Origin: Petrachloros mirabilis ULC683
GTDB taxonomy: Bacteria > Cyanobacteriota > Cyanobacteriia > Thermosynechococcales > Thermosynechococcaceae
Assembly: GCF_009939295.1 (NCBI RefSeq)
Contig: NZ_WVIC01000001.1
Span: 62,001-126,000, forward strand
Direction: 5' to 3'
DNA length: 64,000 bases
Positions within the stretch are counted from its first letter, which is position 1. Each line of letters opens with the position of its first letter. Made by a program: the position numbers and the translations under genes. Under the pieces are notes generated by a model, which had not been told where the DNA came from, did no database searches, and saw only the letters and a list, made by a program, of their open reading frames with translations. Positions 45,997-55,278 of the stretch are shown here, in pieces.

Positions 45997-47421
45997 ATGG
46001 TCTCTGCTCAAGCAGTCAACTTAACTGTTTCAGATGTCGCCGAAAAACATCTTGATGTTCTTCTGCACAAACGCCCGGCTCTATTTGGCACCGATGGTAT
46101 TCGTGGCACAGTTGGAGAGCTACTTACTCCCACTCTAGCCTTGCAGGTGGGCTATTGGGCAGGTCAAGTACTCAAGCAACAAACCCCCGATGCCCCTTTT
46201 ATTTTGGGTCAAGATTCGCGCACCTCTAGCGATATGCTGGCCATGGCGCTCTCTGCTGGCTTAACGAGCGCAGGCATTGAGGTTTGGCATTTGGGGCTGT
46301 GTCCTACACCTGTGGTCGCTTATCTGACTCAGGCGAGCAGGGCGATGGGCGGGGTGATGATTTCTGCTAGCCACAACCCCCCTGAAGATAATGGCATTAA
46401 GTTTTTTGATACCCATGGCGCCAAGCTCTCCCGAACACTGCAACAAGAAATTGAAGGGCATCTGCATGAAGCCGCAGACTTGTCCTTGGCCACAGACTGT
46501 GGCCAGTATTGTGCCCGACCAGAGTTGGTGCAAACCTATGTAGATGCCATTCAGCGTCCCCTGGTCTCGGCGGTTAATTTTCAAGGATTGCGGGTGGTGC
46601 TCGATTTGGCCTGGGGGGCGGCGGTACGGCTAGCCCCTGAGGTTTTTAAGGCCATGGGTGCAGAGGTGATCTGTCTCCATGATTGTCCCGATGGCAGTCG
46701 CATCAATGTGAGGTGTGGCTCTACCCATCTCCAGCCCCTACAAGCGGCCGTAAAGCGGCACAAGGCTCACCTAGGATTTGCCTTTGATGGCGATGCTGAT
46801 CGGGTGCTGGCGGTTGACAGCCAAGGGCGTCCGGTGGATGGAGATTATATTTTGTATCTGTGGGGGTGTTGTCTACAACAGCAACAGCGGTTGCCAGGGG
46901 ATGTGATTGTCTCTACTGTGATGTCAAATTTGGGGTTTGAGCACGCCTGGAAACGGCAGGGTGGCACTCTGGTGCGCTCAGCAGTGGGCGATCAGTATGT
47001 CCATGCAGAAATGTGCCGTCACGGGGCAATGCTGGGCGGTGAACAATCGGGGCATATTTTGTGTCCTCACTATGGTATCAGCGGCGATGGCTTGCTCACG
47101 GCGTTGCATTTGAGCGCTATTGTGCGCCAGTCTGGAATGAGTCTTGCGGAGCTTTTGGATGGCAGTTTCCAGACCTATCCACAGGTGCTAAAAAATGTGC
47201 AGGTGCTAGACCGCGATCGCCGTGCTACCTGGCAAAGCTGTGAGCCGTTGCAGCAGCTTTTAGCCGAGGCCGAAGCGGACATGGGGGATCAAGGCCGCGT
47301 TTTGGTGCGAGCGTCTGGCACCGAGCCTGTGATTCGGGTGATGGTGGAAGCGGCTACAATTGACCTGACTCAGCACTGGACGGAACGATTAGTCACAGCG
47401 GTGCAAACTCACTTAGGATGA
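45997..47421 (+). CDS. glmM: Phosphoglucosamine mutase
   Basis: Interconverts glucosamine-6-P and glucosamine-1-P for UDP-GlcNAc synthesis. The phosphoserine loop [12 protein letters not shown] (S125), the metal loop FDGDADRV and the phosphate-binding [12 protein letters not shown] are present. 474 residues, slightly long owing to about 25 extra N-terminal residues. Divergent from mrdA, so two peptidoglycan-related genes share this intergenic region. Overlaps the convergent menD by 9 bases. Confidence 0.95.
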   Translation: MVSAQAVNLTVSDVAEKHLDVLLHKRPALFGTDGIRGTVGELLTPTLALQVGYWAGQVLKQQTPDAPFILGQDSRTSSDMLAMALSAGLTSAGIEVWHLGLCPTPVVAYLTQASRAMGGVMISASHNPPEDNGIKFFDTHGAKLSRTLQQEIEGHLHEAADLSLATDCGQYCARPELVQTYVDAIQRPLVSAVNFQGLRVVLDLAWGAAVRLAPEVFKAMGAEVICLHDCPDGSRINVRCGSTHLQPLQAAVKRHKAHLGFAFDGDADRVLAVDSQGRPVDGDYILYLWGCCLQQQQRLPGDVIVSTVMSNLGFEHAWKRQGGTLVRSAVGDQYVHAEMCRHGAMLGGEQSGHILCPHYGISGDGLLTALHLSAIVRQSGMSLAELLDGSFQTYPQVLKNVQVLDRDRRATWQSCEPLQQLLAEAEADMGDQGRVLVRASGTEPVIRVMVEAATIDLTQHWTERLVTAVQTHLG

Positions 47422-49158
47422 AAGATCAGCGCCTAATTGGGGTAAGTGGGTGAGTCGCCATTGGGCATCTGCGGTGCGATCGCACTGCACTTCCAGCACT
47501 CGGATGCCCTGCTCGGGAAGTATCTGAATGCGCTCGATGAAGTGCCCCCAGGTTTGGATGAGTTCATGATCAACACCGTAGGTCGCACAGAGTTGGGCAA
47601 AGTTGACCGCATAGGGCGTGGCAAAAAAATCTTCAAAGGGGGGCTCATAGGCAGCAATCGGCAGCATACCAAAAATGCCACCTCCATGATTATTGATCAA
47701 GATAATAGTCAGATGTCCCCGCCATCGGGAACGGATCAGAAAACCATTGGTGTCATGCAGCAGCGTCAGATCTCCGGTGAGGAAGACGCTCGGCATCTGG
47801 CCGTAGGCCATCCCTAGGGCAGTGGATAGGGTGCCATCAATGCCATTGGCACCTCGGTTAAAGTAGGGCTGAACCTGTTGGTCATTTGGCTGCCAAAACC
47901 ACTCCATGTCCCGTATCGGCATACTGTTGGCAATGAAGAGTGGGGTTTTCGGCGGCAGATGTTGTGATAGCAACCAGGCCACTTTTCCCTCAAAGGCTGT
48001 GGATATTTCAGCCAGGGTTTTCTGGAGCCGCTGGCGCACTTGTGCTTCCGCACTCAGCCAGTGTTTGGTGTAGGCCGTCAGTGGAGTCTCCACGGGCAGA
48101 TCCTGCACAGATTTCGTCAGGGTTTGAATATCTGTGCGCAGATGAACCGTGGTGCCATGAAGCGGATCAAAGTTGTGATCGGCAGGATCAATGACCCACT
48201 GGATGATCTCTGCTGCGCTCAACCAGTTGCGTAGCGTTTTACTGGTGGGCAACTCTCCAATCCGAATCACTTGCTCGGGTCGCTGCTGGCTGGCAAAGGG
48301 CTCATGGCGCAGCAGCAGATCGTAGGTGGTAATGAGATAGCCATTGTGCGCTGCAAAGTTGCGCACTGGGGATAGCCCTTCGCTCAGGACAGGCCAACCC
48401 AGCCAGCGCGATAAATGGGCAATGGCCTGAGCATGGGTGGCTGGATCTAGGGGTTGGGCGGGACCGGCAATAATCAGGCCACAATCACAGTCTTGCCAGT
48501 GTTGCAGGGGCACTTCTGCAAGGGACTGACCGCCAAGGGGGAGGGGAGAGACGCTGGTAAAAAACTGCTCTGGCTGGGTCTGTGCCAAGGCTTTAAGGGT
48601 GGGATCTAGCTCAGGAGCCAACGGATCTCGAAAGGGAAGGTTGAGGTGAACAGGGCCAGGTACGGGTGCCTGCGATCGCGCCCAGGCATGGAGGGTAGTC
48701 TGACGAACGTAGGCCAGCAGCCCCCAATCTGCTTCTGGCAACGCCAGTTCCGCCTGCCAGTTGGGGTAATGTCCATACAGTTTCACCTGATCGATCGCCT
48801 GTCCTGCATGACAGTGACGCATTTCCGGGGGACGATCAGCCGTCAACACCAACAGCGGCACCCGACTTTCGCGGGCTTCAATCACCGCAGGATAAAAATT
48901 AGCTCCCGCAGTACCTGAAGTACATACCAAAACGGTGGGTAATCCAGTGCGGCGGGCACGTCCGAGGGCAAAAAAAGCAGCCGAGCGCTCATCCAAAATA
49001 GGAATGGCTTCAACCTTGGGGTGCTGGGCAAAAGCCACTGCTAAGGGTCCAGAGCGAGAGCCGGGACAGATGACTGCGGTGGTTAATCCCAGACGGCTTA
49101 GGGTTTCGACTAGCACCGAGGCCCACAGGGTATTGATATTCCGAAAATCAAGGGTCAT
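47413..49158 (-). CDS. menD: SEPHCHC synthase, thiamine-diphosphate enzyme of phylloquinone synthesis
   Basis: Joins isochorismate and 2-oxoglutarate in the menaquinone/phylloquinone pathway; in cyanobacteria the product is the photosystem I quinone. The N-terminal PYR domain includes [16 protein letters not shown] and [18 protein letters not shown], and the ThDP Glu region is present. The C-terminal PP domain has the ThDP/Mg motif [11 protein letters not shown]...[11 protein letters not shown]. 581 residues, normal. Confidence 0.95.
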   Translation of the reverse strand: MTLDFRNINTLWASVLVETLSRLGLTTAVICPGSRSGPLAVAFAQHPKVEAIPILDERSAAFFALGRARRTGLPTVLVCTSGTAGANFYPAVIEARESRVPLLVLTADRPPEMRHCHAGQAIDQVKLYGHYPNWQAELALPEADWGLLAYVRQTTLHAWARSQAPVPGPVHLNLPFRDPLAPELDPTLKALAQTQPEQFFTSVSPLPLGGQSLAEVPLQHWQDCDCGLIIAGPAQPLDPATHAQAIAHLSRWLGWPVLSEGLSPVRNFAAHNGYLITTYDLLLRHEPFASQQRPEQVIRIGELPTSKTLRNWLSAAEIIQWVIDPADHNFDPLHGTTVHLRTDIQTLTKSVQDLPVETPLTAYTKHWLSAEAQVRQRLQKTLAEISTAFEGKVAWLLSQHLPPKTPLFIANSMPIRDMEWFWQPNDQQVQPYFNRGANGIDGTLSTALGMAYGQMPSVFLTGDLTLLHDTNGFLIRSRWRGHLTIILINNHGGGIFGMLPIAAYEPPFEDFFATPYAVNFAQLCATYGVDHELIQTWGHFIERIQILPEQGIRVLEVQCDRTADAQWRLTHLPQLGADLSS

Positions 49159-49185
49159 ACCCAGTGCAGCTTACCTGCTTTCTCT

Positions 49186-49235
49186 TGAACTTGTTTGCCT
49201 TAAACTTGTTTGCCTTAAACTTGTTTGCCCTAAAT
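49186..49235. repeat. 16-bp tandem repeat, about three units
   Basis: AACTTGTTTGCCTTAA-type units repeat in tandem just upstream of menD, the last unit diverged. No gene overlaps it. Confidence 0.7.
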
Positions 49236-49438
49236 TTGACGGTCTCTCTTTTCATACCATGACAGATGGGGACACCTGCTCAGCCCCCATCTGTGTTCTG
49301 AGGTTTTATGGCGTCTCCGCAACTGCTTTGAGCGTCTCAACTTTCTAGAATAAGGTAACATCGATGCACAGATGCTTGGGATGCAATAAAAGGGTGTCGT
49401 GCTTTGCTTCGAGCTGATGGCTAGTGTTCCGTCAGGAA

Positions 49439-49468
49439 AATTTTGAGGGGCGAAGGCTCCTCAAAATT
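49439..49468 (-). terminator. Intrinsic terminator after the M50 protease gene
   Basis: Perfect 10-bp stem (AATTTTGAGG with CCTCAAAATT) with a 10-base loop, about 58 bases beyond the stop of the minus-strand gene. On the minus strand the right arm runs into TTTT. Confidence 0.7.
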
Positions 49469-49525
49469 TAACTCCATTCTCATTCTCTTGCTCAATCTAC
49501 CCCTCAAATCAAAGCTGACAGAGCC

Positions 49526-50650
49526 CTAGGCCGGCTTGGTTTGTGTCCGTCCCTGCAAGAAGCGCAGAATCGAAGCTTTTTCCAGTAGACCCACCAGAGC
49601 GCCATTTTCTCGCACCACGGCTAGGGCAGGCAGTTGTTCCTGATCAAACAGTCCCACTACATCCAGCAAAGATTGAGTAGACTCAACCGTTCGAGGTTGG
49701 GTCATGGCCTGCATGAGATCTCTCACTTGGGTGGTCGCCCACTGAGCCGAGGGGATAGTTTTGAGGTCTTGGAGTGCGATCGCACCAATCAATTGTCCCT
49801 CAGCGTTGGTCACTAAGAAGCGAGACCAGGTTTTGTTGCTGAGGACGGTGGCATCGGCCAAGTCACGCAGAGATTGATCTGCTGCAATAATGGGGCTGTT
49901 TTCCCCAACCGCATCGGCGGCGGTATATTGGCTCAGTTGCTCTTGAACCGTGGCAGATTGAGCCGAAAATCCAGCATTTTGGAGCAAGAACCAACCAATC
50001 AGCAAGTTCCAGATGTTGCCAAAGCTACCGTAGAGTACCAGGGGCAACATACCCGAGGCAACGGCAAGCCAACCAAAGATTTGACCCACGCGACCGGCAA
50101 CTTGAGTGCCTTTATAGGGGTTGCCAGTCACTTTCCAGATGATGGCCTTGAGGACGTTACCCCCGTCCAAGGGTAAACCCGGAATCAGATTAAAGAGCGC
50201 TAGAAACAGGTTAATGGTGGCCAGTAAACTGACAATGGCCAAGGCAGAGCCAGAGATGGGTAGGGTTAGCCCCAACAGGGTGAAGGCTCCCCAGAGTAAA
50301 AGGCTGACTGCTGGACCTGCGATCGCAACCGCGAGTGCCTCCCAAGGCGTCTTAGACTCGCGCTCTAAGCTGGCCAGTCCACCGAACAAAAATAGGGTGA
50401 TAGACTTAACGCCAATGCCTTGGCGCAGAGCCACCCAACTGTGCCCCAGCTCATGAGCCAGCACCGAGGCAAACACCAGCAGCGCTGTGAGCAAACCCAA
50501 GCCCCAAGGGGCAAGACCCGTCAGTTGCGGAAAGCCAGCGGCCAATCCACTGCCATAGACCCAAGTCACTAAACCTAGAATCAAAAACCAAGAGGCATTG
50601 ATGTAAAAGGGAATGCTCCCTAAGCGTCCCAGCCGAATGTTACCGTTCAT
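49526..50650 (-). CDS. M50-family intramembrane zinc protease with CBS domains (site-2 protease like)
   Basis: 374 residues. Several membrane helices carry the zinc motif HELGH (in FASVLAHELGHSW) and the third ligand in NLIPGLPLDGG. The C-terminal soluble part from about residue 235 has two CBS repeats (AVGENSPIIAADQSL..., VRDLMQAM...TVESTQSLLDVV). CBS-containing M50 proteases cleave membrane-bound regulators, with activity possibly tuned by nucleotides. Substrate unknown. N-terminus matches the SpoIVFB-like start (IRLGRLGSIPFYINASWF). Confidence 0.93.
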   Translation of the reverse strand: MNGNIRLGRLGSIPFYINASWFLILGLVTWVYGSGLAAGFPQLTGLAPWGLGLLTALLVFASVLAHELGHSWVALRQGIGVKSITLFLFGGLASLERESKTPWEALAVAIAGPAVSLLLWGAFTLLGLTLPISGSALAIVSLLATINLFLALFNLIPGLPLDGGNVLKAIIWKVTGNPYKGTQVAGRVGQIFGWLAVASGMLPLVLYGSFGNIWNLLIGWFLLQNAGFSAQSATVQEQLSQYTAADAVGENSPIIAADQSLRDLADATVLSNKTWSRFLVTNAEGQLIGAIALQDLKTIPSAQWATTQVRDLMQAMTQPRTVESTQSLLDVVGLFDQEQLPALAVVRENGALVGLLEKASILRFLQGRTQTKPA

Positions 50651-51028
50651 CGTTGGAGAAACCTCCTGAATACATAAGGGTAGAGCTTACGCCCACAACA
50701 CTTGAGTTCCAGATGAGCGGACAGAGTTGCGAGTGCAGCTTCATGCCCTAATTGTAACGAAGTGTTAATTTATGAACGCCATGTCCCTGGGGTAAAAACC
50801 GCCCCTTTAGCATCGGAAACCTCTCCCATCGGGCGCACCCAGCCCAGCAAATCGCAAGCCAGCCTCTCAGAAAAGTACTGAAAACTGGATGTTACTTGCG
50901 CTCAAACCCTGCGATCAACGGATGCTGAGCCATCAATGCAGTCTAGCGCTAGTAAAGAATATCAACCCAGTGTTAGAATTTAGCGTCGGATAATACGAAT
51001 ATCAGACACAATACCTAGTTTTTAGATA
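50651..51028. other. Intergenic region at the left edge of the AT-rich segment
   Basis: Between the divergent M50 and glycosyltransferase genes. Composition shifts from the local norm to AT-rich near 50950-51030. No gene or repeat recognised. Confidence 0.5.
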
Positions 51029-52270
51029 ATGAACATATTACTAGTTTCATTTTACAATCCTTTAGGAAAAGGAGGATTTGAGAAACAAACAATCGGTTTT
51101 TTAAAAGAACTTGCGAATCAAGATAATCGCATAGGATGTATTACCTTTGCCAAATCAGATGAAAAGTCTACTATACATTCAAGTCTTGTTAAGTCGGGCT
51201 TATTTAGGCTTGGTATTTATGTGCTCGACTTTCGAGAAGACAGTCATTCCTTAAAAGCAAAGTTAATGTTTTGGTTAGCAATAAATTCCAGTAATTTTTT
51301 ATCTAAATATTATTCTAATCTAGGTCAATCTATAGCTTTTACAATTAAGAAGATCAGAAGTCAATCAAGCATTGACTTCATCCATATTCATGGTCTTAAA
51401 ACAGCATATATTTTTCCAGACTGTCAGGAAAATTCATTCTTAATTGACTTATTAGATTCATTTAGTTTATGCGAAAAAAGATCTTTATCTTATTGCTTAA
51501 AGAAAGATAGAAAACATGCTTTTTTCTCATACATAAATTATCTTAAAATCTTAAAGATAGAGAAAAGTTTACTAAAAAAATATGCCAAAAAATGTCCCTT
51601 TGTCATGATTTCAGAATATGATGCCAAATATTTACAAAGCAAATCTCCTAAAGCAAGAATTTATACTATAGCAGCCGCAACTGATAAGTTAGATTTAATT
51701 TCTGAAGAATCACGTCTAAATAAACCAGAGAAGAAGCTCGTGTTTTGTGGATTTATGAATAGACTCCACAACTATGATGCATTTATATGGTTAGTAGAAG
51801 CCATTATGCCTTTAGTGGTTAGAGCACATCCAGAAACCAAATTGGAAGTTACCGGATTTGCTATTCCAAAGCAGTTCTATCAGATGCAGGATCATTTTAG
51901 GTGGCTCAAAGTCATGCCAGAGGTTGAAGATATAAATTCATTTATGAGTCAGGCAACCTTAATATGTTGGCCATTTCGTTATGGAGCAGGAATAAAAACT
52001 AAGATATTAGAGTCTATGGCTTTAGGCAAAGCTATTGTGAGTACAAAAATCGGCGTAGAAGCATTCACATCATCTCAAACACGAGGAATATTAATTGCTA
52101 ATACGGCTGAGAGTCTAGCTGATTGTATAAATCAGTTGTTGGCTAATTCAAAATATAGGGAAAACATGGGAAGAATAAATCTTGAAATCATCAATTCAGA
52201 ATTCTCTTGGGAAAAAAGAGCTGAAAGATATTTACAGCTTTATCATAATAACATTGCTACAGAATCGTGA
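51029..52270 (+). CDS. Family 4-type glycosyltransferase, AT-rich
   Basis: 413 residues. The C-terminal GT-B domain carries LVFCGFMNRLHNYDAFIWLV, FMSQATLICWPFRYGAGIKTKILESMALGKAIVSTKIGVEAF (the E-x7-E-like donor site) and SWEKRAERYLQLY. The N-terminal domain starts NILLVSFYNPLGKGGFEKQT. Donor and acceptor unknown. Its strong AT bias, shared with the ABC gene that follows, sets it apart from all other genes here except the pyruvyltransferase at 27066, and suggests transfer from another source. Confidence 0.9.
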   Translation: MNILLVSFYNPLGKGGFEKQTIGFLKELANQDNRIGCITFAKSDEKSTIHSSLVKSGLFRLGIYVLDFREDSHSLKAKLMFWLAINSSNFLSKYYSNLGQSIAFTIKKIRSQSSIDFIHIHGLKTAYIFPDCQENSFLIDLLDSFSLCEKRSLSYCLKKDRKHAFFSYINYLKILKIEKSLLKKYAKKCPFVMISEYDAKYLQSKSPKARIYTIAAATDKLDLISEESRLNKPEKKLVFCGFMNRLHNYDAFIWLVEAIMPLVVRAHPETKLEVTGFAIPKQFYQMQDHFRWLKVMPEVEDINSFMSQATLICWPFRYGAGIKTKILESMALGKAIVSTKIGVEAFTSSQTRGILIANTAESLADCINQLLANSKYRENMGRINLEIINSEFSWEKRAERYLQLYHNNIATES

Positions 52271-52507
52271 AATTTTCATACTACCAGACAAGTTTTATCT
52301 TGCAAGCCCTGATTCTTTGTCTAAGCAAACAAAAATTTTTCAACCTGTATCATGATTAAAACTCACAGAAAATTTGTGCGAGATGTTTATTTTTACTAAA
52401 TTTTCATGCCCGTTGCAGAGAAGTAACTTATCCAATTATGATGTTATGAGCTTATACGTAACTTAGATAAAATTTCATTTATACCATATCATTTACAGAA
52501 TATTTAG

Positions 52508-54388
52508 ATGTACCGTTATCTTAAAATCGTACTTAGACATAGCTCCACTTCGCTATTAATTGAAATTTTTGAAAAGAATATACGAAAAATTATTTTGGCT
52601 CTTGTCTTAGTGTTCTTTGTGGCAGTGTTTGAAAGCATTTCAAGTTTGCTAATAGCTCCATTAGTAGCTGCCATTAGCGGAGAGTCAATTAATGTCTCTC
52701 AAATTCCATCTCTTTTTCTTGCAGTCGTTGAATTTTACAATAACTTATCTTTTGAAAATCGTGTTTCTCTAGTCTGTTTAGCAATTTCAATCGTTGCCAT
52801 CTCTAAAAATATAATAGCTTACATTTTAGGTATAGTTTTTTATGATGTTGAACTGAAAACTGGAGAAGCACTCACGATCAAGTGTTCCAAACATTTATTG
52901 TCTCTAGATATTGGTTACTATGATCGAAATCAATCAGGTCAAATATTAAGCTATTTAAATGATCATCCACAACGATGTCAGAAACTGTTAAATAGTTTAA
53001 TTCAATTGATTAGGGATTTATTAATAGTTTCTTTCCTTGTAGCTTTACTTTTTAGTATATCGATCCGACTCACGCTCATAACAGTTATGCTATTTAGCAT
53101 TCTAGCCTTAGTAATTAAATTTTCTCTTGATAAATTGAAATATTCTTCAAAAATCGCTGCCGAAAGAATTGAGAAGTATTTAACAGTAGTTAATGAGATT
53201 ATACAAGGCATAAAAGTTATCAAAGCATTTGGCAGTGAAAGTTTAGAGAATAGTCGCTTAAAATCAAGTCTAAATCGCAAGATGCAGGCAGATTTTGATG
53301 CTTACAAACATACAATAATTCCGCCTTCGTTAACTGAGGCATTGGGTACTATCATAATGCTCTTTATTTTAGGATCTGGAGCAATATTACTTAATAATTC
53401 AGAAGCAACTCTTTCACTTCCTTTACTCTTGACTTACACATTTACTTTATTTCGCATCTTGCCGAGACTAGTGCAGATAAACAACTTAAGATCTCAATAT
53501 TCTCTGTTGGCAAGTAGCTTAGATGCAATATTCACTTTCTTGAATACGACTGAGCCGCAAGAGGAGTTAGACTTAGGTTTAAATTATGAAGAATATCGTC
53601 TTACGGTTGAGCAAAAAAAGCTGTCTTTCAAAAATGTTAATTTCTCTTTTCCTAATGATCCGAGAGCCATCCTTAAAAATATCAACTTAGATATTTCTCT
53701 GGGAAGCACAACTGCTTTTGTGGGTTCATCTGGAAGCGGGAAATCCACTCTAATTGGCTTAATTGCCAGATTCTATAAGCCAACGGAAGGGAAGATACTA
53801 ATCAATGACAAAAATTTAAATGATTATAGTATCAATTCATGGCGAAAACGTATTACATTAGTTCAGCAAGATAATTTTCTTTTCAATGCTTCTGTATGGG
53901 AAAATATTGCTTACGGTAATTTAAAGGCAACAAGATCTGAGATAATTGATGCCTCCCAAAAAGCATATGCTTATGATTTCATCCAAAAACTTCCCAGACA
54001 ATTCGATACAGTTCTTGGTAACAGGGGTTTTTTGTTGTCGGGTGGGCAGCGCCAGCGCATTGCTATTGCCCGAGCTATTTTGTGCGATCCAGATATTTTG
54101 ATTTTAGATGAAGCGACCAGTGCACTGGATTCTAGCTCGGAGCGTATCGTGCAGAAGGCGATCGAGGAAGTAAGTCGAGGTCGCACCGTGATCGTAATTG
54201 CTCATCGACTATCCACGATCGAGAAAGCTGACAACATTGTGGTGATGCAAGAAGGCGCGATTGTTGAGCAGGGAACCCATCAACAGCTACTTGCTTTAGA
54301 AGGTGTATACTACTCACTTTATCGCATGCAATCGTCAGACAGTGAATATACCTCTTCATCTGTGTCCGACGAACTCCCACGCCTGTAG
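52508..54388 (+). CDS. ABC exporter (fused permease-ATPase), compositionally mosaic
   Basis: 626 residues. A six-helix permease is followed by the ATPase with Walker A GSSGSGKST, Q-loop VQQDNFLF, signature LSGGQRQRIA, Walker B ILILDEATSALD and the H-loop IAHRLST. Similar in layout to HepA/MsbA-type exporters of glycans or lipids, which fits the glycosyltransferase gene before it (237 bases away). The first 1.5 kb is very AT-rich. From about 54030 to the stop the codons become GC-richer, like the host, which points to a recombination junction inside the ATPase domain just before the signature motif. Frame and motifs are intact across it. Confidence 0.93.
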   Translation: MYRYLKIVLRHSSTSLLIEIFEKNIRKIILALVLVFFVAVFESISSLLIAPLVAAISGESINVSQIPSLFLAVVEFYNNLSFENRVSLVCLAISIVAISKNIIAYILGIVFYDVELKTGEALTIKCSKHLLSLDIGYYDRNQSGQILSYLNDHPQRCQKLLNSLIQLIRDLLIVSFLVALLFSISIRLTLITVMLFSILALVIKFSLDKLKYSSKIAAERIEKYLTVVNEIIQGIKVIKAFGSESLENSRLKSSLNRKMQADFDAYKHTIIPPSLTEALGTIIMLFILGSGAILLNNSEATLSLPLLLTYTFTLFRILPRLVQINNLRSQYSLLASSLDAIFTFLNTTEPQEELDLGLNYEEYRLTVEQKKLSFKNVNFSFPNDPRAILKNINLDISLGSTTAFVGSSGSGKSTLIGLIARFYKPTEGKILINDKNLNDYSINSWRKRITLVQQDNFLFNASVWENIAYGNLKATRSEIIDASQKAYAYDFIQKLPRQFDTVLGNRGFLLSGGQRQRIAIARAILCDPDILILDEATSALDSSSERIVQKAIEEVSRGRTVIVIAHRLSTIEKADNIVVMQEGAIVEQGTHQQLLALEGVYYSLYRMQSSDSEYTSSSVSDELPRL

Positions 54389-54445
54389 GTCGGATAGGAT
54401 GTTAAAGATCACTAAAATCAAGACATTTAGTCTTAGAAGCACGTT

Positions 54446-54934
54446 ATGGTGGTTCAACAGTCTTCAGCCTCAACGGTATGGTTAAATGATTCGACTTTAG
54501 GCGCGATCGCACCAGGTTCGCTGCGGCGGGTGCATCATGTGGCCTTAAATGTCAAAGATATGCAAGCCTCTCGACATTTCTATGGACAGATTTTAGGGCT
54601 GCATGAACTGATGGGAGAAGAAGTTCCTAGCACCTTAAAAGATCTGGTTGCGGCGGGTAAGGTGGCTAACTTCGTGACCCCTGATGGTACCGTCCTAGAT
54701 TTATTTTGGGAGCCGACCTTGTTCCCACCAGACCCAGATCCCAAGCAGCAGTTTACCCGCGCCAATCATCTGGCTTTTGATATTGCCCCAGACTTATTCG
54801 ATCATGCGGTGGCAGTTCTGGGGCAGCACCAGGTACCCATTGATCACGGCCCAGTGAGTCGTCCTACAGGACGGGGCATTTATTTTTACGACCCGGATGG
54901 TTTCTTGCTGGAAATTCGCTGTGATCCAGTCTGA
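54446..54934 (+). CDS. VOC-superfamily (glyoxalase/dioxygenase-like) protein
   Basis: 162 residues. LRRVHHVALNVKDMQASRHFYGQILGLHEL and GRGIYFYDPDGFLLEIRCDP are the two halves of a vicinal oxygen chelate fold. His32, a mid-chain His (HLAFDI) and Glu in LLEIR form the likely metal site. Reaction unknown. The 3' end abuts the tRNA-side island relic. Confidence 0.88.
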   Translation: MVVQQSSASTVWLNDSTLGAIAPGSLRRVHHVALNVKDMQASRHFYGQILGLHELMGEEVPSTLKDLVAAGKVANFVTPDGTVLDLFWEPTLFPPDPDPKQQFTRANHLAFDIAPDLFDHAVAVLGQHQVPIDHGPVSRPTGRGIYFYDPDGFLLEIRCDPV

Positions 54935-54995
54935 TTTCAAGATGCCCAAAAATAGTCTGCGGCAGCGCCGTGCGTTACCCTCAGCCGCCGCGTTC

Positions 54996-55098
54996 AGTTG
55001 GTCAACGCGCTCTGCCAAGCGATCTACCCGAGAAATGAAGGCTTCTAGAAACCGATTACAGCGGTTTCTTTATGGGAGGGTATTGGATTATCCTATGA
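54996..55098 (-). mobile_element. Relic of a second island related to the tmRNA island, next to tRNA-Ser
   Basis: Directly after the tRNA-Ser 3' base, 31 bases (55098 to 55068, minus strand) match 3117-3147 after tmRNA at 29 positions, beginning TCATAGGATAATCCAATACC. Ten bases further, 55058 to 54996 matches codons in the middle of the island coiled-coil gene (4042-4104) with four differences. The material between has been deleted. A short hairpin (AAACCG..CGGTTT, near 55046-55067) lies at the junction and may now terminate the tRNA. Confidence 0.8.
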
Positions 55099-55186
55099 CG
55101 GAGAGGGTGGGATTCGAACCCACGGGACGCGCAAACGCCCATCTGATTTCAAGTCAGACGCGATCGACCAACTCTGCCACCTCTCC
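55099..55186 (-). tRNA. tRNA-Ser (anticodon UGA)
   Basis: 88 nt with acceptor GGAGAGG/CCTCTCC, discriminator G, anticodon stem TCTGA/TCAGA around loop CTTGAAA (anticodon TGA), a long variable arm (GGGCGTTTGCGCGTCC) and T-loop GGTTCGAATCC. The long variable arm and G discriminator are serine features. CCA is not encoded. Confidence 0.97.
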
Positions 55187-55278
55187 AGAGGTATGGGTTT
55201 TGTTCAGGAATAATCTTAGCTCAACTTGTCCCCAGTCCGCTGAGTTGCCTAGAGATTTGCGCCTACCTGGGATTTGTC

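Larger units (their letters stand above)
49159..49525. other. Intergenic region between menD and the M50 protease gene
   Basis: Contains the menD promoter region, the 16-bp tandem repeat at 49186 and the terminator at 49439. No gene seen. Confidence 0.55.

Noticed and set aside
54794..55018. Minus-strand gene antisense to the VOC gene
   Set aside because: Its first residues are the leftover fragment of the island coiled-coil gene; the rest is the antisense of the VOC gene. It is a relic, not a gene.
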